Assembly (NCBI GenBank): GCA_040772845.1
Contig: JAXGXG010000001.1
Span: 6,076,001-6,140,000, forward strand
DNA: 64,000 nt
From: PWXP01 sp040772845
GTDB taxonomy: Bacteria > Planctomycetota > Planctomycetia > Pirellulales > Thermoguttaceae
Direction: 5' to 3'
Below, piece by piece: positions 35,247 through 44,460 of the stretch (the first letter of the stretch is position 1; each line of letters opens with the position of its first letter). The position numbers were made by a program, and so were the translations under genes. The notes beneath the pieces are model-generated. The model saw nothing but the letters and a program-made list of their open reading frames with translations. It ran no database searches and was not told the DNA's origin.

Positions 35247-36509
35247 ATGCATGCGGAAATCGTGTCGATCGGCGACGAAATCACCAGCGGACGCCTGCTG
35301 GATACCAACAGCCAGTGGATCAGCGAGCGGCTTGCCGATCTGGGCATACGCGTGCTATACCACACCAGCGTCGGCGACGACCTGGACGCCTGCACCGGCG
35401 TCTTTCGCCAGGCACTCGCCCGGGCCGATCTGGTGATTGCCACCGGTGGCCTGGGGCCCACGGCCGACGATCTGACCCGCGAAGCGCTTGCTCAGGCGGT
35501 GGACCGGCCGCTTGTGTTGAACCAGGCCGCCTTGGCGCATGTGCGGGGCATCTTCGCGCGGCGCAACCGGGTCATGCCAGCGAGTAACGAACGGCAGGCT
35601 TTTCTTCCCGAGGGCGCCCAGGTTATTCACAATCCGAACGGGACCGCGCCGGGAATCGACCTGACCGTATCGCGTTCCGGCCGCGGCGAGTCGCGATTGC
35701 TGGCCTTGCCAGGCGTGCCGGCCGAAATCGACGAGATGTGGCGCGATTCGGTGGGTGAGACGATCGAACGTTTTGCAGGCGAGGCGCGGGTGATTCGGCA
35801 TCGCTCGATCAAGTGTTTCGGTGCTGGGGAAAGTCAGGTGGAGGCCATGCTGCCCGACCTGATTCGTCGCGGCCGCAAACCGTCGGTGGGGATCAACGCG
35901 AGCAAAACAACCATCATCCTCCGAATCTCGGCAGAAGGCAAAACGGTCGAGGAGGCCGACGCCGCCATGGCGTCCACCATCACGACCATCCGCGAATGCT
36001 TGGGAGACCTCGTGTTCGGCCAGGATGACGATGAGTTGCAAGATGCCGTGCTCCGACTGCTGGAGGCGAAGCATGCAACCCTGGCCACCATGGAATGGGC
36101 GACCGGAGGAATCCTGGCCGACTGGCTGGGACACGCAAAATCGGCTGCCGGCCAGTATCGGGGCGGCATCGTTGTGGCGAGCCAGGAGGCCGTGGCTCGC
36201 ATTCTTGACGACCGTGACGGAACGTGTGCCTGCCCTTCCGACAGCGGCGAGGCCGTCGGCCGAATGGCAAGCCAATGCCGCTGCCGGTTCGACGCTGACT
36301 ATGCCCTGGCCGTGGGCCCGTTGCCCGGCGCAAACCTGCCTGCCAAGGAACCGCCAGCGGTCGTTTTCGCCCTTGCCGGACCGGAGAGGGTGGTGACCTA
36401 CAGTCACCCCTACACCAGTCATCCTGCAACGGTCGAGATCCTCTGTGCGAAAAGCGCGTTGAACTTTGCGCGGATTGCCCTTCTCAGCGCGCTACCCGAC
36501 GCAGAGTAG
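35247..36509 (+). CDS. cinA: CinA-like protein with degenerate amidohydrolase domain
   Basis: A 420-residue two-domain protein. The N-terminal MoaB-like COG1058 domain (VSIGDEITSGRLLDTNSQW, VIATGGLGPTADDLT) is complete and is associated with ADP-ribose or NAD-derived pyrophosphatase activity. The C-terminal COG1546 domain, which deamidates nicotinamide mononucleotide, lacks its usual residues: the ESCTGG block reads EWATGG, and the PGSS...GGVVAYSNEAK block reads KSAAGQYRGGIVVASQEAV, so the catalytic Ser, Tyr and Lys positions appear as Ala, Ala and Val. The fold seems kept (LNFARIALLSAL) but catalysis is unlikely. Confidence 0.85.
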   Translation: MHAEIVSIGDEITSGRLLDTNSQWISERLADLGIRVLYHTSVGDDLDACTGVFRQALARADLVIATGGLGPTADDLTREALAQAVDRPLVLNQAALAHVRGIFARRNRVMPASNERQAFLPEGAQVIHNPNGTAPGIDLTVSRSGRGESRLLALPGVPAEIDEMWRDSVGETIERFAGEARVIRHRSIKCFGAGESQVEAMLPDLIRRGRKPSVGINASKTTIILRISAEGKTVEEADAAMASTITTIRECLGDLVFGQDDDELQDAVLRLLEAKHATLATMEWATGGILADWLGHAKSAAGQYRGGIVVASQEAVARILDDRDGTCACPSDSGEAVGRMASQCRCRFDADYALAVGPLPGANLPAKEPPAVVFALAGPERVVTYSHPYTSHPATVEILCAKSALNFARIALLSALPDAE

Positions 36510-36512
36510 TCC

Positions 36513-37526
36513 TTAGGCAGGAGAGTCGAACCGGCCGAAGACCATACGGCCGGCGCTGGTCTGCAGGACACTGGTCACGGTAAGCGCAGCCTGCTTGCCA
36601 ATGTAGTCGCGACCGCCTTCCACCACAACCATGGTGCCGTCGTCGAGGTAGCCGACGCCTTGGCCTGATTCCTCGCCGGCTTTCACAAGCTGGACTTCGA
36701 TCCGTTCTCCGGGCAGGAATACAGGCTTCAGAGCATTGGCCAGATCGTTGAGATTGACGACCGGAACCCCTTGCAGTCGCGCCACCTTATTCAGATTGTA
36801 GTCGTTCGTCAGGAGCTTGCCGCCAAGATGCTTGGCCAGAACGACTAGCTTCATATCGACCGGCTGCCCGACGAACTCCGGCAATTCATGTTCGAAGATA
36901 TCTAGCTCGACTGTGGGGTTATTCCGCAAGCGGTTCAGGATATCCAAGCCTCGGCGACCTCGGCTCCGTCGCAGCCGGTCGGAACTGTCGGCAATCGCCT
37001 GCAGTTCGGCAATGGCGAACTTGGGCATGACAAGCTGCCCGTCCAAGACATTCGTTTCCACGACGTCGGCAATTCGGCCGTCGATGACTACACTCGTATC
37101 GAGGACGCAGGGTTTCAGCCGTTTGACTTCTTTCGCAAACTCGACATAGGGGATGATGAAGCGGAAATCGTTTTTTGTCTGCAACAGCAGGCTAATGCAC
37201 GCGTAGCAGAAGATCAACCCGAGCGCCAACTGGACGAAATCGCGAACGGTATCGGTCATGGGCAGCGGGATCAGCGCGATTCCGACCACATACGCGAGGA
37301 AGAAACCGACGACCATGCCGAAATAGACGGCCGTAATCGTTTGCAGTTCCTTCCGCCTGATGCACACGTCCAACGCAATGACACCGAGCGAAAGCAGCAG
37401 CATGCCGGCCAGCACGCCGATAGCCATCCACTCGTTATCTTCGGGAATGGCCCCCGATTGGATCACGGAAACGGCCAGCCCGGCCGCTACCAGGACAAAC
37501 ACACATCGGAGGATGATCAGTACCAT
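36513..37526 (-). CDS. YacL-like membrane PIN/TRAM domain protein
   Basis: A 337-residue protein, start at ATG 37526 (VLIILRCVFVLVAAGLAVSV). Four membrane helices (about 1-110) are followed by a PIN nuclease domain (CVLDTSVVIDGRIADVVET, LLTNDYNLNKVARLQGVPV, with the acidic residues kept) and a C-terminal TRAM RNA-binding domain (GQGVGYLDDGTMVVVEGG). Homologues are widespread; a ribonuclease role at the membrane is presumed. No clear Shine-Dalgarno precedes the start. It converges on cinA with 3 bp between stops. Confidence 0.9.
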   Translation of the reverse strand: MVLIILRCVFVLVAAGLAVSVIQSGAIPEDNEWMAIGVLAGMLLLSLGVIALDVCIRRKELQTITAVYFGMVVGFFLAYVVGIALIPLPMTDTVRDFVQLALGLIFCYACISLLLQTKNDFRFIIPYVEFAKEVKRLKPCVLDTSVVIDGRIADVVETNVLDGQLVMPKFAIAELQAIADSSDRLRRSRGRRGLDILNRLRNNPTVELDIFEHELPEFVGQPVDMKLVVLAKHLGGKLLTNDYNLNKVARLQGVPVVNLNDLANALKPVFLPGERIEVQLVKAGEESGQGVGYLDDGTMVVVEGGRDYIGKQAALTVTSVLQTSAGRMVFGRFDSPA

Positions 37527-37672
37527 GGGAGAGCGCACCCAAGGATCGGGTCGGTGCAGAAACAATGCCAAAACAGCATTATAGGAGAATCGCCCACGGC
37601 ATGACAGGGGGTGCCGGGTGTTCCGAACCACCCACGCTTGCCAGAATGTCTCAAAACGGAATAATAGATGGC

Positions 37673-38479
37673 ATGGCGCCAACTTCCCCGCAGCTTGATA
37701 CCCGGATCGAGATCGTCACACCGGAGAATTCGACGTTCGAATACCGGCTGGCCGGCCCGTTTCGCAGGCTGCCGGCCTACCTGATCGACCTTGCCTTGCG
37801 GGGGGGCGTTGCCGTATTTGGCTGGTTCGGGCTGTTGTTCGCGTTCGGCTTCGTGAACATGCCCGAGGTGGGGGCCGGTCTGGGCCTTGTCCTGTGGTTC
37901 CTGCTGGCTTGGGCCTATGGGGGACTATTCGAGGCCTTGTGGAACGGCCAGACGCCCGGAAAGCGGGCCTTGGGAATTCGTGTGCTCACAGTCGATGGCC
38001 AGGCCATTGGCGGAATGCAGGCGGTCATGCGTAATGTGCTGCGGGTCCTCGATGGTCAACCGGCCGTGTTCAACATGGGCGGGCCACTGCAGTACATGGG
38101 GCCGTTTACCTATCTGCTGGCCTTCTTCGCCACCGCGGCGAACGACCGGTTCCAACGCCTCGGCGACCTTGCCGCCGGCACCATGGTTGTGATTGAGGAA
38201 CACGCCTGGTTCCGCGAAGTGGTCCATCCCAATGAACCTGAAGCCGCTCCGCTGGCCGCGCGAATCCCGCCAGGGTTTGAAGTCTCACGCTCTTTGGCCA
38301 AGGCCCTGGCGGCATACGTGCAGCATCGGCGGACTTTCGCCTGGCAACGACGGATGGAAATGGCGCGACATCTGGCGGAACCCCTTCGACGCAGGTTTGC
38401 TCTTCCTTCCGATACGAATCCCGACCTGCTCTTGTGCGCCCTGTATCAACGAACATTCTTCTCGGAGCCGCGCTCGTGA
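37673..38479 (+). CDS. RDD-family membrane protein
   Basis: A 268-residue protein from ATG 37673 (37646 is an alternative). The RDD core is visible: YRLAGPFRRLPAYLIDLALR (R-x-x-D pattern), helices GWFGLLFAFGFVNMP and LGLVLWFLLAWAYGGLFEAL, then GQTPGKRALGIRVLTVDGQ. A soluble tail follows. It overlaps the SpoIIM gene by 4 bp (GTGA), an arrangement common in planctomycetes and other bacteria, often next to MoxR ATPases; none is present here. Function unknown, perhaps transport or envelope organisation. Confidence 0.87.
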   Translation: MAPTSPQLDTRIEIVTPENSTFEYRLAGPFRRLPAYLIDLALRGGVAVFGWFGLLFAFGFVNMPEVGAGLGLVLWFLLAWAYGGLFEALWNGQTPGKRALGIRVLTVDGQAIGGMQAVMRNVLRVLDGQPAVFNMGGPLQYMGPFTYLLAFFATAANDRFQRLGDLAAGTMVVIEEHAWFREVVHPNEPEAAPLAARIPPGFEVSRSLAKALAAYVQHRRTFAWQRRMEMARHLAEPLRRRFALPSDTNPDLLLCALYQRTFFSEPRS

Positions 38480-39438
38480 AAGTCTCGGATCTGATTCAGT
38501 CGCGCCGGAAGAACTGGCAGGAGCTGGAGGACCTGTGTGCGGTATTGGAGCGAACATTCCGGCGCCCGGCGCGTGCCGAGATCGTCGCCCGGTTCGGCGC
38601 GTTGTATCGAGCGGCCTGTGCCGATCTGGCTCTGGCCGACGCTTATCACCTGCCGCCGGGCACGGTGCAGTATCTGCACCAGCTTGTCGGCCGGGCGCAC
38701 AACCAACTGTATCGAACGCGCGCCTTCGCCGTGAAACGGTGGTACAAGGAACTCTTTTTCGACGTGCCCCGGCGTCTGTACCGCGACGGTAGTCTCCGTC
38801 TGGCGCTGGCGATCTTCTGGGGTGTGTTCCTGTTAAGCGGTGCGATGGCCTTCTGGTCACCCGAGTTCGCCGACGGTGTGATTGGCAAAGACATGATGAT
38901 GGGGCTGGAAGAGATGTATTCGCAACCGGCCGACAACCATGGCAGCGGCACGGGCAGTATGCTTGCCACAGGCTTCTATAGCTTTCATAATCCGAGCATC
39001 GGGCTTCGCTGCTTCGCCTTCGGGCTGGTGTTCGGCATTGGCGGTCTTTTTGCCCTGGTGTTCAATGCATCCGTTCTCGGCGCGGCATTCGGGCATATGG
39101 CCCAAGGGCCTCATGCGGAGAACTTTTTCCACTTCGTCACGGCGCACGGCCCGTTCGAATTGACGGCCATTGCCCTCTCGGCGGCGGCAGGAATGCGGCT
39201 CGGCTTCTCGCTGGTCGATACGAGAGGGCACACGCGCGCCGCCGCGCTCCGCCGTGCGGCCGTCGAGGCCATGCCTGCCGCCTGCACGGCGGTCCTGCTG
39301 TTCCTCATGGCCGCCGTCATCGAAGGTTTCCTGTCGCCCTCGCCGGCCCCCTATTGGGTCAAGGCAGGCGTTGCGATTGCCTCCTGTTTCCTGCTGCTGT
39401 TCTATTTCGTCGGGCTGGGCATGCGGCGCGGCGTGTAG
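38476..39438 (+). CDS. SpoIIM-like (stage II sporulation M family) membrane protein
   Basis: A 320-residue protein from GTG 38476, chosen for its overlap with the RDD stop. The soluble N-terminus (ETW/NWQELEDLCAVLERT, LYRAACADLALADAYHLPPG) and five or six helices (LALAIFWGVFLLSGAMAFW, GFYSFHNPSIGLRCFAFGLV, FHFVTAHGPFELTAIALSAAAGM) match COG1300. In non-spore-formers the family is of unknown envelope function. After it, 39439-39701 contains no gene. Confidence 0.87.
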   Translation: MKVSDLIQSRRKNWQELEDLCAVLERTFRRPARAEIVARFGALYRAACADLALADAYHLPPGTVQYLHQLVGRAHNQLYRTRAFAVKRWYKELFFDVPRRLYRDGSLRLALAIFWGVFLLSGAMAFWSPEFADGVIGKDMMMGLEEMYSQPADNHGSGTGSMLATGFYSFHNPSIGLRCFAFGLVFGIGGLFALVFNASVLGAAFGHMAQGPHAENFFHFVTAHGPFELTAIALSAAAGMRLGFSLVDTRGHTRAAALRRAAVEAMPAACTAVLLFLMAAVIEGFLSPSPAPYWVKAGVAIASCFLLLFYFVGLGMRRGV

Positions 39439-39701
39439 CCGCTGTACGGGTCTGGCGCCCGAGCGCGACCACGCGTTATTGCCCTATGGAGTACGGTGAT
39501 TGATCGGATTGACATCTATTGCAGCAGGCGGTAAGCGGCGAGTTCGGTCGTGCGGAAAGTCCAGAGGAATTGGCGCATGTTACCGTGCGGAAAGCTTGCC
39601 GCCGTCGCCTGTCGGGTTAGGATCGAGGGAGTCGCCTCGGCCTGCCATGGTGACGCGGCTCGACTGAACCAGTCAGAACCATCAACCAACGGAGAGAACC
39701 A

Positions 39702-42353
39702 ATGAACACGATGCTTGGACGGGTCGGTGTGCTTGGGCTGACCGGCGTGATCGCTCTAACCTCGCGGTGGGCCCGCGGGACGGAAGAGTTTCCGCCGCTG
39801 TTCCCTTTCGTCATCTCCTACGACGCGCCGGACAATGCATCGAACGTGGCGCACCTGCTTGACGCGCCGGCGGGCAAGCACGGCTTCATTCGCGTGGAAA
39901 ACGGGCATTTCGTGGACGACCGAGGAACCGTACGACTTCACGGCACGAACCTGACGGGCCCGGCCAACTTTCCGACGCACGAAGCAGCCGACAAGTTGGC
40001 GGCGCGCCTGGCGCGTTTCGGCATCAACTGCGTGCGACTGCACCTTTTCGACAGTGAGGTTTATGCAAGCAACTTTCCGAAACCGCTCGAGCGCACCGCC
40101 TGCATTTTTGGCGCCAACCCGAAGTCCCTCCGTGTCTTCGATCCGGGCCAGGTCGACCGCCAGGATTACCTGATTGCCGCGTTGAAGAAACGCGGCATTT
40201 ACGTGAATATCAATCTCCACTGCGCCCGCAAAATGGACGAACGGGACGGGTTCAGCGGAAAAGACCTGCGCCCGCCCGCCGATAATGGGCTCAATAACTT
40301 CGAGCCGCGTCTCATCGAGCTGCAGAAGGAGTACGCCAAGGACGTGCTGACGCGAGTCAACCCATACACGGGCCTGGCCTACACGGACGATCCCTGCGTG
40401 GCCGTCATCGAGATCAACAATGAAAACGCAATGCTGTTCTACTATCATTATCAGGATTGGCTGGACCGCTTGCCCGAACCGTATGCGGGCGAACTCAGAC
40501 GGCAGTGGAATGTGTGGCTGAAAAGACGATACGCGTCAACCGCCGCGATGCAGGAGGCATGGAACTGGGAGGCCACTCCGCTTCGGGACGAGCAAGTTCC
40601 CGAAGGCGGCTTTTCCCGGCCGGTGACCTTCGACAACGCGTCGTGGACCTTGGCAAAAGGGTCCTCCGTGGCGACCTGCGCCGCGGAGAAAGGCGTTCTC
40701 GCGCTGAACGTTACGCGCGGCGGCGAGGCGCTGTTCCCCAAGCTGTTCCGGCGGGTCGAAGTCAAGAAGGGACAAGTCTATACCGTCTCATTCAGAATCC
40801 GTTGCACTCGGGGCGAAAGCGGTGCGCCGCTCGGTTTCGCGGTAGCGGACACGAAGGCTGGCTGGCGTTCGCTCGGAGTACTGACAACAGTCCCCGTCAC
40901 CGCCGACTGGACGACAGTCACCCGGGTGTTCACGGCCGCCGATGATGCCGATGAGGCCCAGGTTCAGGTGACGCGTTTTGCCGAGGGAACCTACGAATTC
41001 GATGACTTCTCCTTCAAGAGCGGCGCGGTGAGCGATTTTGACCCGTCCGCGCGGATTGAGGACATGAACGTGCCGATCATTAAGTTGGCTACCTATGCCT
41101 CCGAACAGGCGCGGCGGGACTTCTATCAATTCATTATCGACACGGAATCCGCGTTCTGGACCGGAATGTCCGACTACATCAAGAAGGAGCTGAAGGTCAA
41201 GGCGTTGGTCACCGGGACGCAAATCGATTACAGCCCGCCGCATGTCCAGGCGAAACTGGACTACGTCGACAAGCACGGTTACTGGTGCCATCCGAAGGTC
41301 GGCAACGGGTGGTCCATCCGCAACGTGCCGATGGTCAACTCGATGGGTACGGTCGTGCAGATGGCCGGGCTGCGCGTCCACGACAAGCCCTTCACGATCA
41401 GCGAGTGCAGTGAGCCGTTCCCGAGCCAGTACGGCGCGGAGTTTCAGCCGATGATGCGGGCGTATGGCGCGCTGCAGGGCTGGGACGGCGTGTTCGCATA
41501 TACATACAACCATGCGTCGGACTTCGAGCCGCAACGCACCTCCTACTTCTTCCACTTCCTGGCGCGCACGGACGTGTTGGCGCACCTGCCGGCATGTGCG
41601 GCAATGTACCTGCGAGGCGACGTGCGAGAGGCGCAACGGACGGTGGTCGGCGCGGTGGGCTATCCCACCTATTTCGACCGGCTGGTCACCGCCAGATCGA
41701 TACCTGCGGGAATCGGCTCGGCGGGTTTTGACGGGCGGCTCGGACTGATTCACAAGACGGCCGTGGACCTGACGGGCAAGAAGGGGATGGACCCGGGCTC
41801 CGTTCCCAAACCGGAAGGCAAGGTGCTGGTGAGTGATACGGGCGAGCTGACGTGGAACAACGAGCAGCCCGGCGCGGCGTATTGGACGGTCAACACCCCG
41901 AACACCAAGGTCTTCACCGGTTACCCGAAGGGGCGGACCATCTCGCTGGGCAGCGTAACGCTGGCCATTGGCAGAACGCGTCTCGATTGGGCAACCGTCT
42001 CGCTGGTGTCGCGCCATGCGACCGGTTTCGGGGAATCGCCAGGGCGTCCCGCCAGTATCCTGCTGGCGGCCACGGGCGTTTCGGGAAACGAGGGCGCGGT
42101 CATCGAGAGACTCTCGGACACCGATATTACCTTCCGCGACCGCAAGGCGTGGGGCGACGGCGCCGTTCTGGTGGAGGGCGTGCCTGCCACCGTAACGCTG
42201 CCCTCCAATCCCGACCGGACGAAGTGCTTCGCACTCGGCCCGGACGGCAGCCGCAAAGGCGAGGTGTCGGTCGGCAAGGTCGATGGCGACGGGGCGAAGA
42301 TCCTGATCGGGCCGGCGTACGAGACTGTGTGGTACGAGATCGAGGTGGAATAG
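39702..42353 (+). CDS. Secreted GH5-like glycoside hydrolase with embedded carbohydrate-binding domain
   Basis: An 883-residue protein with a signal peptide (GVLGLTGVIALTSRWARG). The catalytic (beta/alpha)8 barrel is clan GH-A-like: VRLHGTNLTGPANFPTHEAA, FGINCVRLHLFDSEVYA, GIYVNINLHC, the acid/base motif VIEINNENAML (second Glu, near residue 245), and a nucleophile candidate in FTISECSEPFPSQYG (near residue 570). A jelly-roll CBM-like domain (about 305-450; GGFSRPVTFDNASWTLAKG ... GTYEFDDFSF) is inserted between the barrel halves. A C-terminal beta domain follows. Substrate unknown; cellulase/mannanase-like. CGGAG lies upstream of the ATG. Confidence 0.82.
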   Translation: MNTMLGRVGVLGLTGVIALTSRWARGTEEFPPLFPFVISYDAPDNASNVAHLLDAPAGKHGFIRVENGHFVDDRGTVRLHGTNLTGPANFPTHEAADKLAARLARFGINCVRLHLFDSEVYASNFPKPLERTACIFGANPKSLRVFDPGQVDRQDYLIAALKKRGIYVNINLHCARKMDERDGFSGKDLRPPADNGLNNFEPRLIELQKEYAKDVLTRVNPYTGLAYTDDPCVAVIEINNENAMLFYYHYQDWLDRLPEPYAGELRRQWNVWLKRRYASTAAMQEAWNWEATPLRDEQVPEGGFSRPVTFDNASWTLAKGSSVATCAAEKGVLALNVTRGGEALFPKLFRRVEVKKGQVYTVSFRIRCTRGESGAPLGFAVADTKAGWRSLGVLTTVPVTADWTTVTRVFTAADDADEAQVQVTRFAEGTYEFDDFSFKSGAVSDFDPSARIEDMNVPIIKLATYASEQARRDFYQFIIDTESAFWTGMSDYIKKELKVKALVTGTQIDYSPPHVQAKLDYVDKHGYWCHPKVGNGWSIRNVPMVNSMGTVVQMAGLRVHDKPFTISECSEPFPSQYGAEFQPMMRAYGALQGWDGVFAYTYNHASDFEPQRTSYFFHFLARTDVLAHLPACAAMYLRGDVREAQRTVVGAVGYPTYFDRLVTARSIPAGIGSAGFDGRLGLIHKTAVDLTGKKGMDPGSVPKPEGKVLVSDTGELTWNNEQPGAAYWTVNTPNTKVFTGYPKGRTISLGSVTLAIGRTRLDWATVSLVSRHATGFGESPGRPASILLAATGVSGNEGAVIERLSDTDITFRDRKAWGDGAVLVEGVPATVTLPSNPDRTKCFALGPDGSRKGEVSVGKVDGDGAKILIGPAYETVWYEIEVE

Positions 42354-42589
42354 GGGCACGGGACGCGGCTGTTCAGCCAGTCGGAAGGTTCAGAGAAACA
42401 AGCGCTTATTATCGTGTTTAAGGATTGCCACTGGCTTGAACGGCAATCTACAATCGAAAGATGTGGCCTGTCGAGTCGGCCGAGACGGTCTCTCCGCAAT
42501 CGGGAACTGGGGGGTCTCTCTTCCTGCCGGGGAGCGGCGTGGTCCTCGCCGGCTCCCATCAGCGGGCCCTTGCTCTTGGAGATTCGACC

Positions 42590-43336
42590 ATGGGGTGCAA
42601 GTCGCTGACGAGAACTTTGGTTCTGTTCGTAATTGGTAGCTGGGCGTTGCCTGCCGGCGCGGAAGCGATACTCTTCCAAGACACGTTTGATCGTGGCAGC
42701 ACGGCGTCGCCTCTACTACTGAACGGGTCGGTTCCCGACGTGCGCCCGAATCAGGAGGCCTGGATTGCGCCCACCGCGGGAACATGGCTCTTCCAGACAA
42801 CGGGGAGCACCTTGACCACGGGGCTCGGGAAGGCCTACCTGCCGTTCACCCCAAGTGTCCCTGGCGTCTACACGCTCCAGGTGACCGCCGATCCGGCTGA
42901 CTCCGGCGTTTACAACGACTGGATCAGCATGGGTTTCGCACCAGAGATGGTGGGGGAACCTTACCAGACGGTCGGACCGTGGATGTTGATAGGCGGCGAG
43001 GGAACGATCAAGACGGCCCTGGATGGGACAGGCGGCATTCAGACTTGGGGAACGAATCTCGGCACCGGCGCGCACGTGCTTACGATCGAATTGGATACCA
43101 CGCCGGCCTTGTGGAAGGTCGAGTGGTTCGTGGATGACAGTTCGGTCAGGACCTACACTTACCCGACTGCCAATCCCACGATCAACTACGTCCAACTCGG
43201 CTGCAATACGGCGGCGACTACCATGGGAACGTTTGACAACTTCACTCTGTCGTTCGTACCCGAGCCGTCCACTTGGTTGGTTCTGTTCTCCGGCATCCTT
43301 GTGTCGGCCATTCGGCGTCGAAGACGCGAAAGGTAG
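42590..43336 (+). CDS. PEP-CTERM protein with LamG-like domain
   Basis: A 248-residue protein; ATG 42590 has GGAG 8 nt upstream and begins a signal peptide (LTRTLVLFVIGSWALPAGA). The mature part is one beta-sandwich (ILFQDTFDRGSTASPLLLNG ... ALWKVEWFVDDSSVRTYTYP). It ends in VPEPSTWLVLFSGILVSAI plus RRRRRE, an exosortase sorting signal like that of the 14.8-12.3 kb protein. Expected on the cell surface or in the matrix. Function unknown. Confidence 0.85.
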   Translation: MGCKSLTRTLVLFVIGSWALPAGAEAILFQDTFDRGSTASPLLLNGSVPDVRPNQEAWIAPTAGTWLFQTTGSTLTTGLGKAYLPFTPSVPGVYTLQVTADPADSGVYNDWISMGFAPEMVGEPYQTVGPWMLIGGEGTIKTALDGTGGIQTWGTNLGTGAHVLTIELDTTPALWKVEWFVDDSSVRTYTYPTANPTINYVQLGCNTAATTMGTFDNFTLSFVPEPSTWLVLFSGILVSAIRRRRRER

Positions 43337-43848
43337 AAAGGTGGAAAAAAGGTAGGCCGGAACTGACAAGCCACGGATGAAACACGGATCGGCAAGCGAG
43401 GTTACAGAGACCAGGACGCTGACAGATCGGGGACGCCCCAGCGCGTATAAGCTCGAAGCGCAAGCGAGTGGGTCCGTCAAGGTCCCGAAACGCCGAATCC
43501 ACTTGCTTGCGCTGCGTGCTTGTATGGGGAACGCGCGAACTGGGTTGTTGGATGCGAAGAGCGGCAGACAAGGCAAGGACCTCCTTGCTCTGCTCCCTCT
43601 GCGGTCTCCTGTTCGATATCTCTTCTGCTTTTCGTATGTTTCGTCTGTTTCGTGGTTCTTGCTCCCCCATCCACCCAAACACTTTGCAGAAAGGGGAGGA
43701 AGCGTGGTATACTGCCGGGCACGCCGCCATTGCGAGGTATCAACTTCCCGAATGCTCTGTACCAGATGGCGGCCTGCGGAAACAGCCCGGCAAGGATTAT
43801 CCTGCTGAACGCCGGGTGTCGCAACTTCAAGCAACCCGAAAGTGTAAA
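43337..43848. other. Non-coding stretch left of the group II intron
   Basis: About 510 bp without a credible gene. It contains an inverted pair of a planctomycete-type repeat (separate entry) and runs of short AT-rich words. A TATACT near 43713 could be a -10 box but its spacing to TTTGCA (19 bp) is poor. Confidence 0.4.
43446..43525. repeat. Inverted pair of AAGCGCAAGCGAGTGG-type repeats
   Basis: The left arm (43446-43472, ..CTCGAAGCGCAAGCGAGTGG..) and right arm (43496-43525, ..CCACTTGCTTGCGCTGCG..) are near reverse complements, 13 of 14 bp in the core. The left arm would be read as YKLEAQAS, a peptide I associate with dispersed planctomycete repeats. Confidence 0.55.
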
Positions 43849-44460
43849 GTGTAGGCCTGACCTTGCGCCACGAAAGCGTGGGAAAGGAGGATGACGAACA
43901 TGACGTGAGTTTGAAACCTTTCATCGGAACCCTGCGGGTACTCAAGCCCGTCCGGTAGAGCTGAGCCGGCAACCGGAAGCGAGTCTTGCGTGGTTGGTGG
44001 GGTGACCCACCCTGCGAAGCGTAGACAGCCAGTGCTGAAGCTGTGTGATTGAGCCTCGAAAGTTACTTCATCGCGGGAGCCTTCGTCGTGGTCAGCGCGG
44101 GGGCCGCGTCGGCGTGTTGTCATGGCCAGACACGTCGATCCTGCCGGGGTCGGAGAGCAGGGCAAAGGCACAATAGGGGTTCCTCACGAACGTGGGAGAT
44201 CCTGTCGTTTCCACGGAAGAGATCCCGGTCGGGGCTACCGGGTGACCAACCCCAGGCCCGCCGCCGCGGCGCTCGGCGTCGGTGGGAGCAAACACGCGAG
44301 CGCTCCCGTGGTACCGCCAAGCGAAGGAAGACGAAGTGCGGCGGGAGGGGCGGCAGGAAGTCGTAGTGCCCTGATAATACCGAGGAAGCCGGGGAACCCG
44401 CCCGCGGGAACCCGGTGGAGGGAAGCGGGGTGCCAGGTGACAACACTGTTGGAGGGAAAC

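Noticed and set aside
39539..39650. GCGGAAAGTCCAGAGG resembling the conserved RNase P RNA core
   Set aside because: The gap is only about 260 bp and lacks the other conserved RNase P blocks; a nine-base match is not enough.
44122..44460. Extended N-terminus of the reverse transcriptase from 44122
   Set aside because: This stretch is intron domain RNA; family proteins begin near ATG 44461, which has a good ribosome site.
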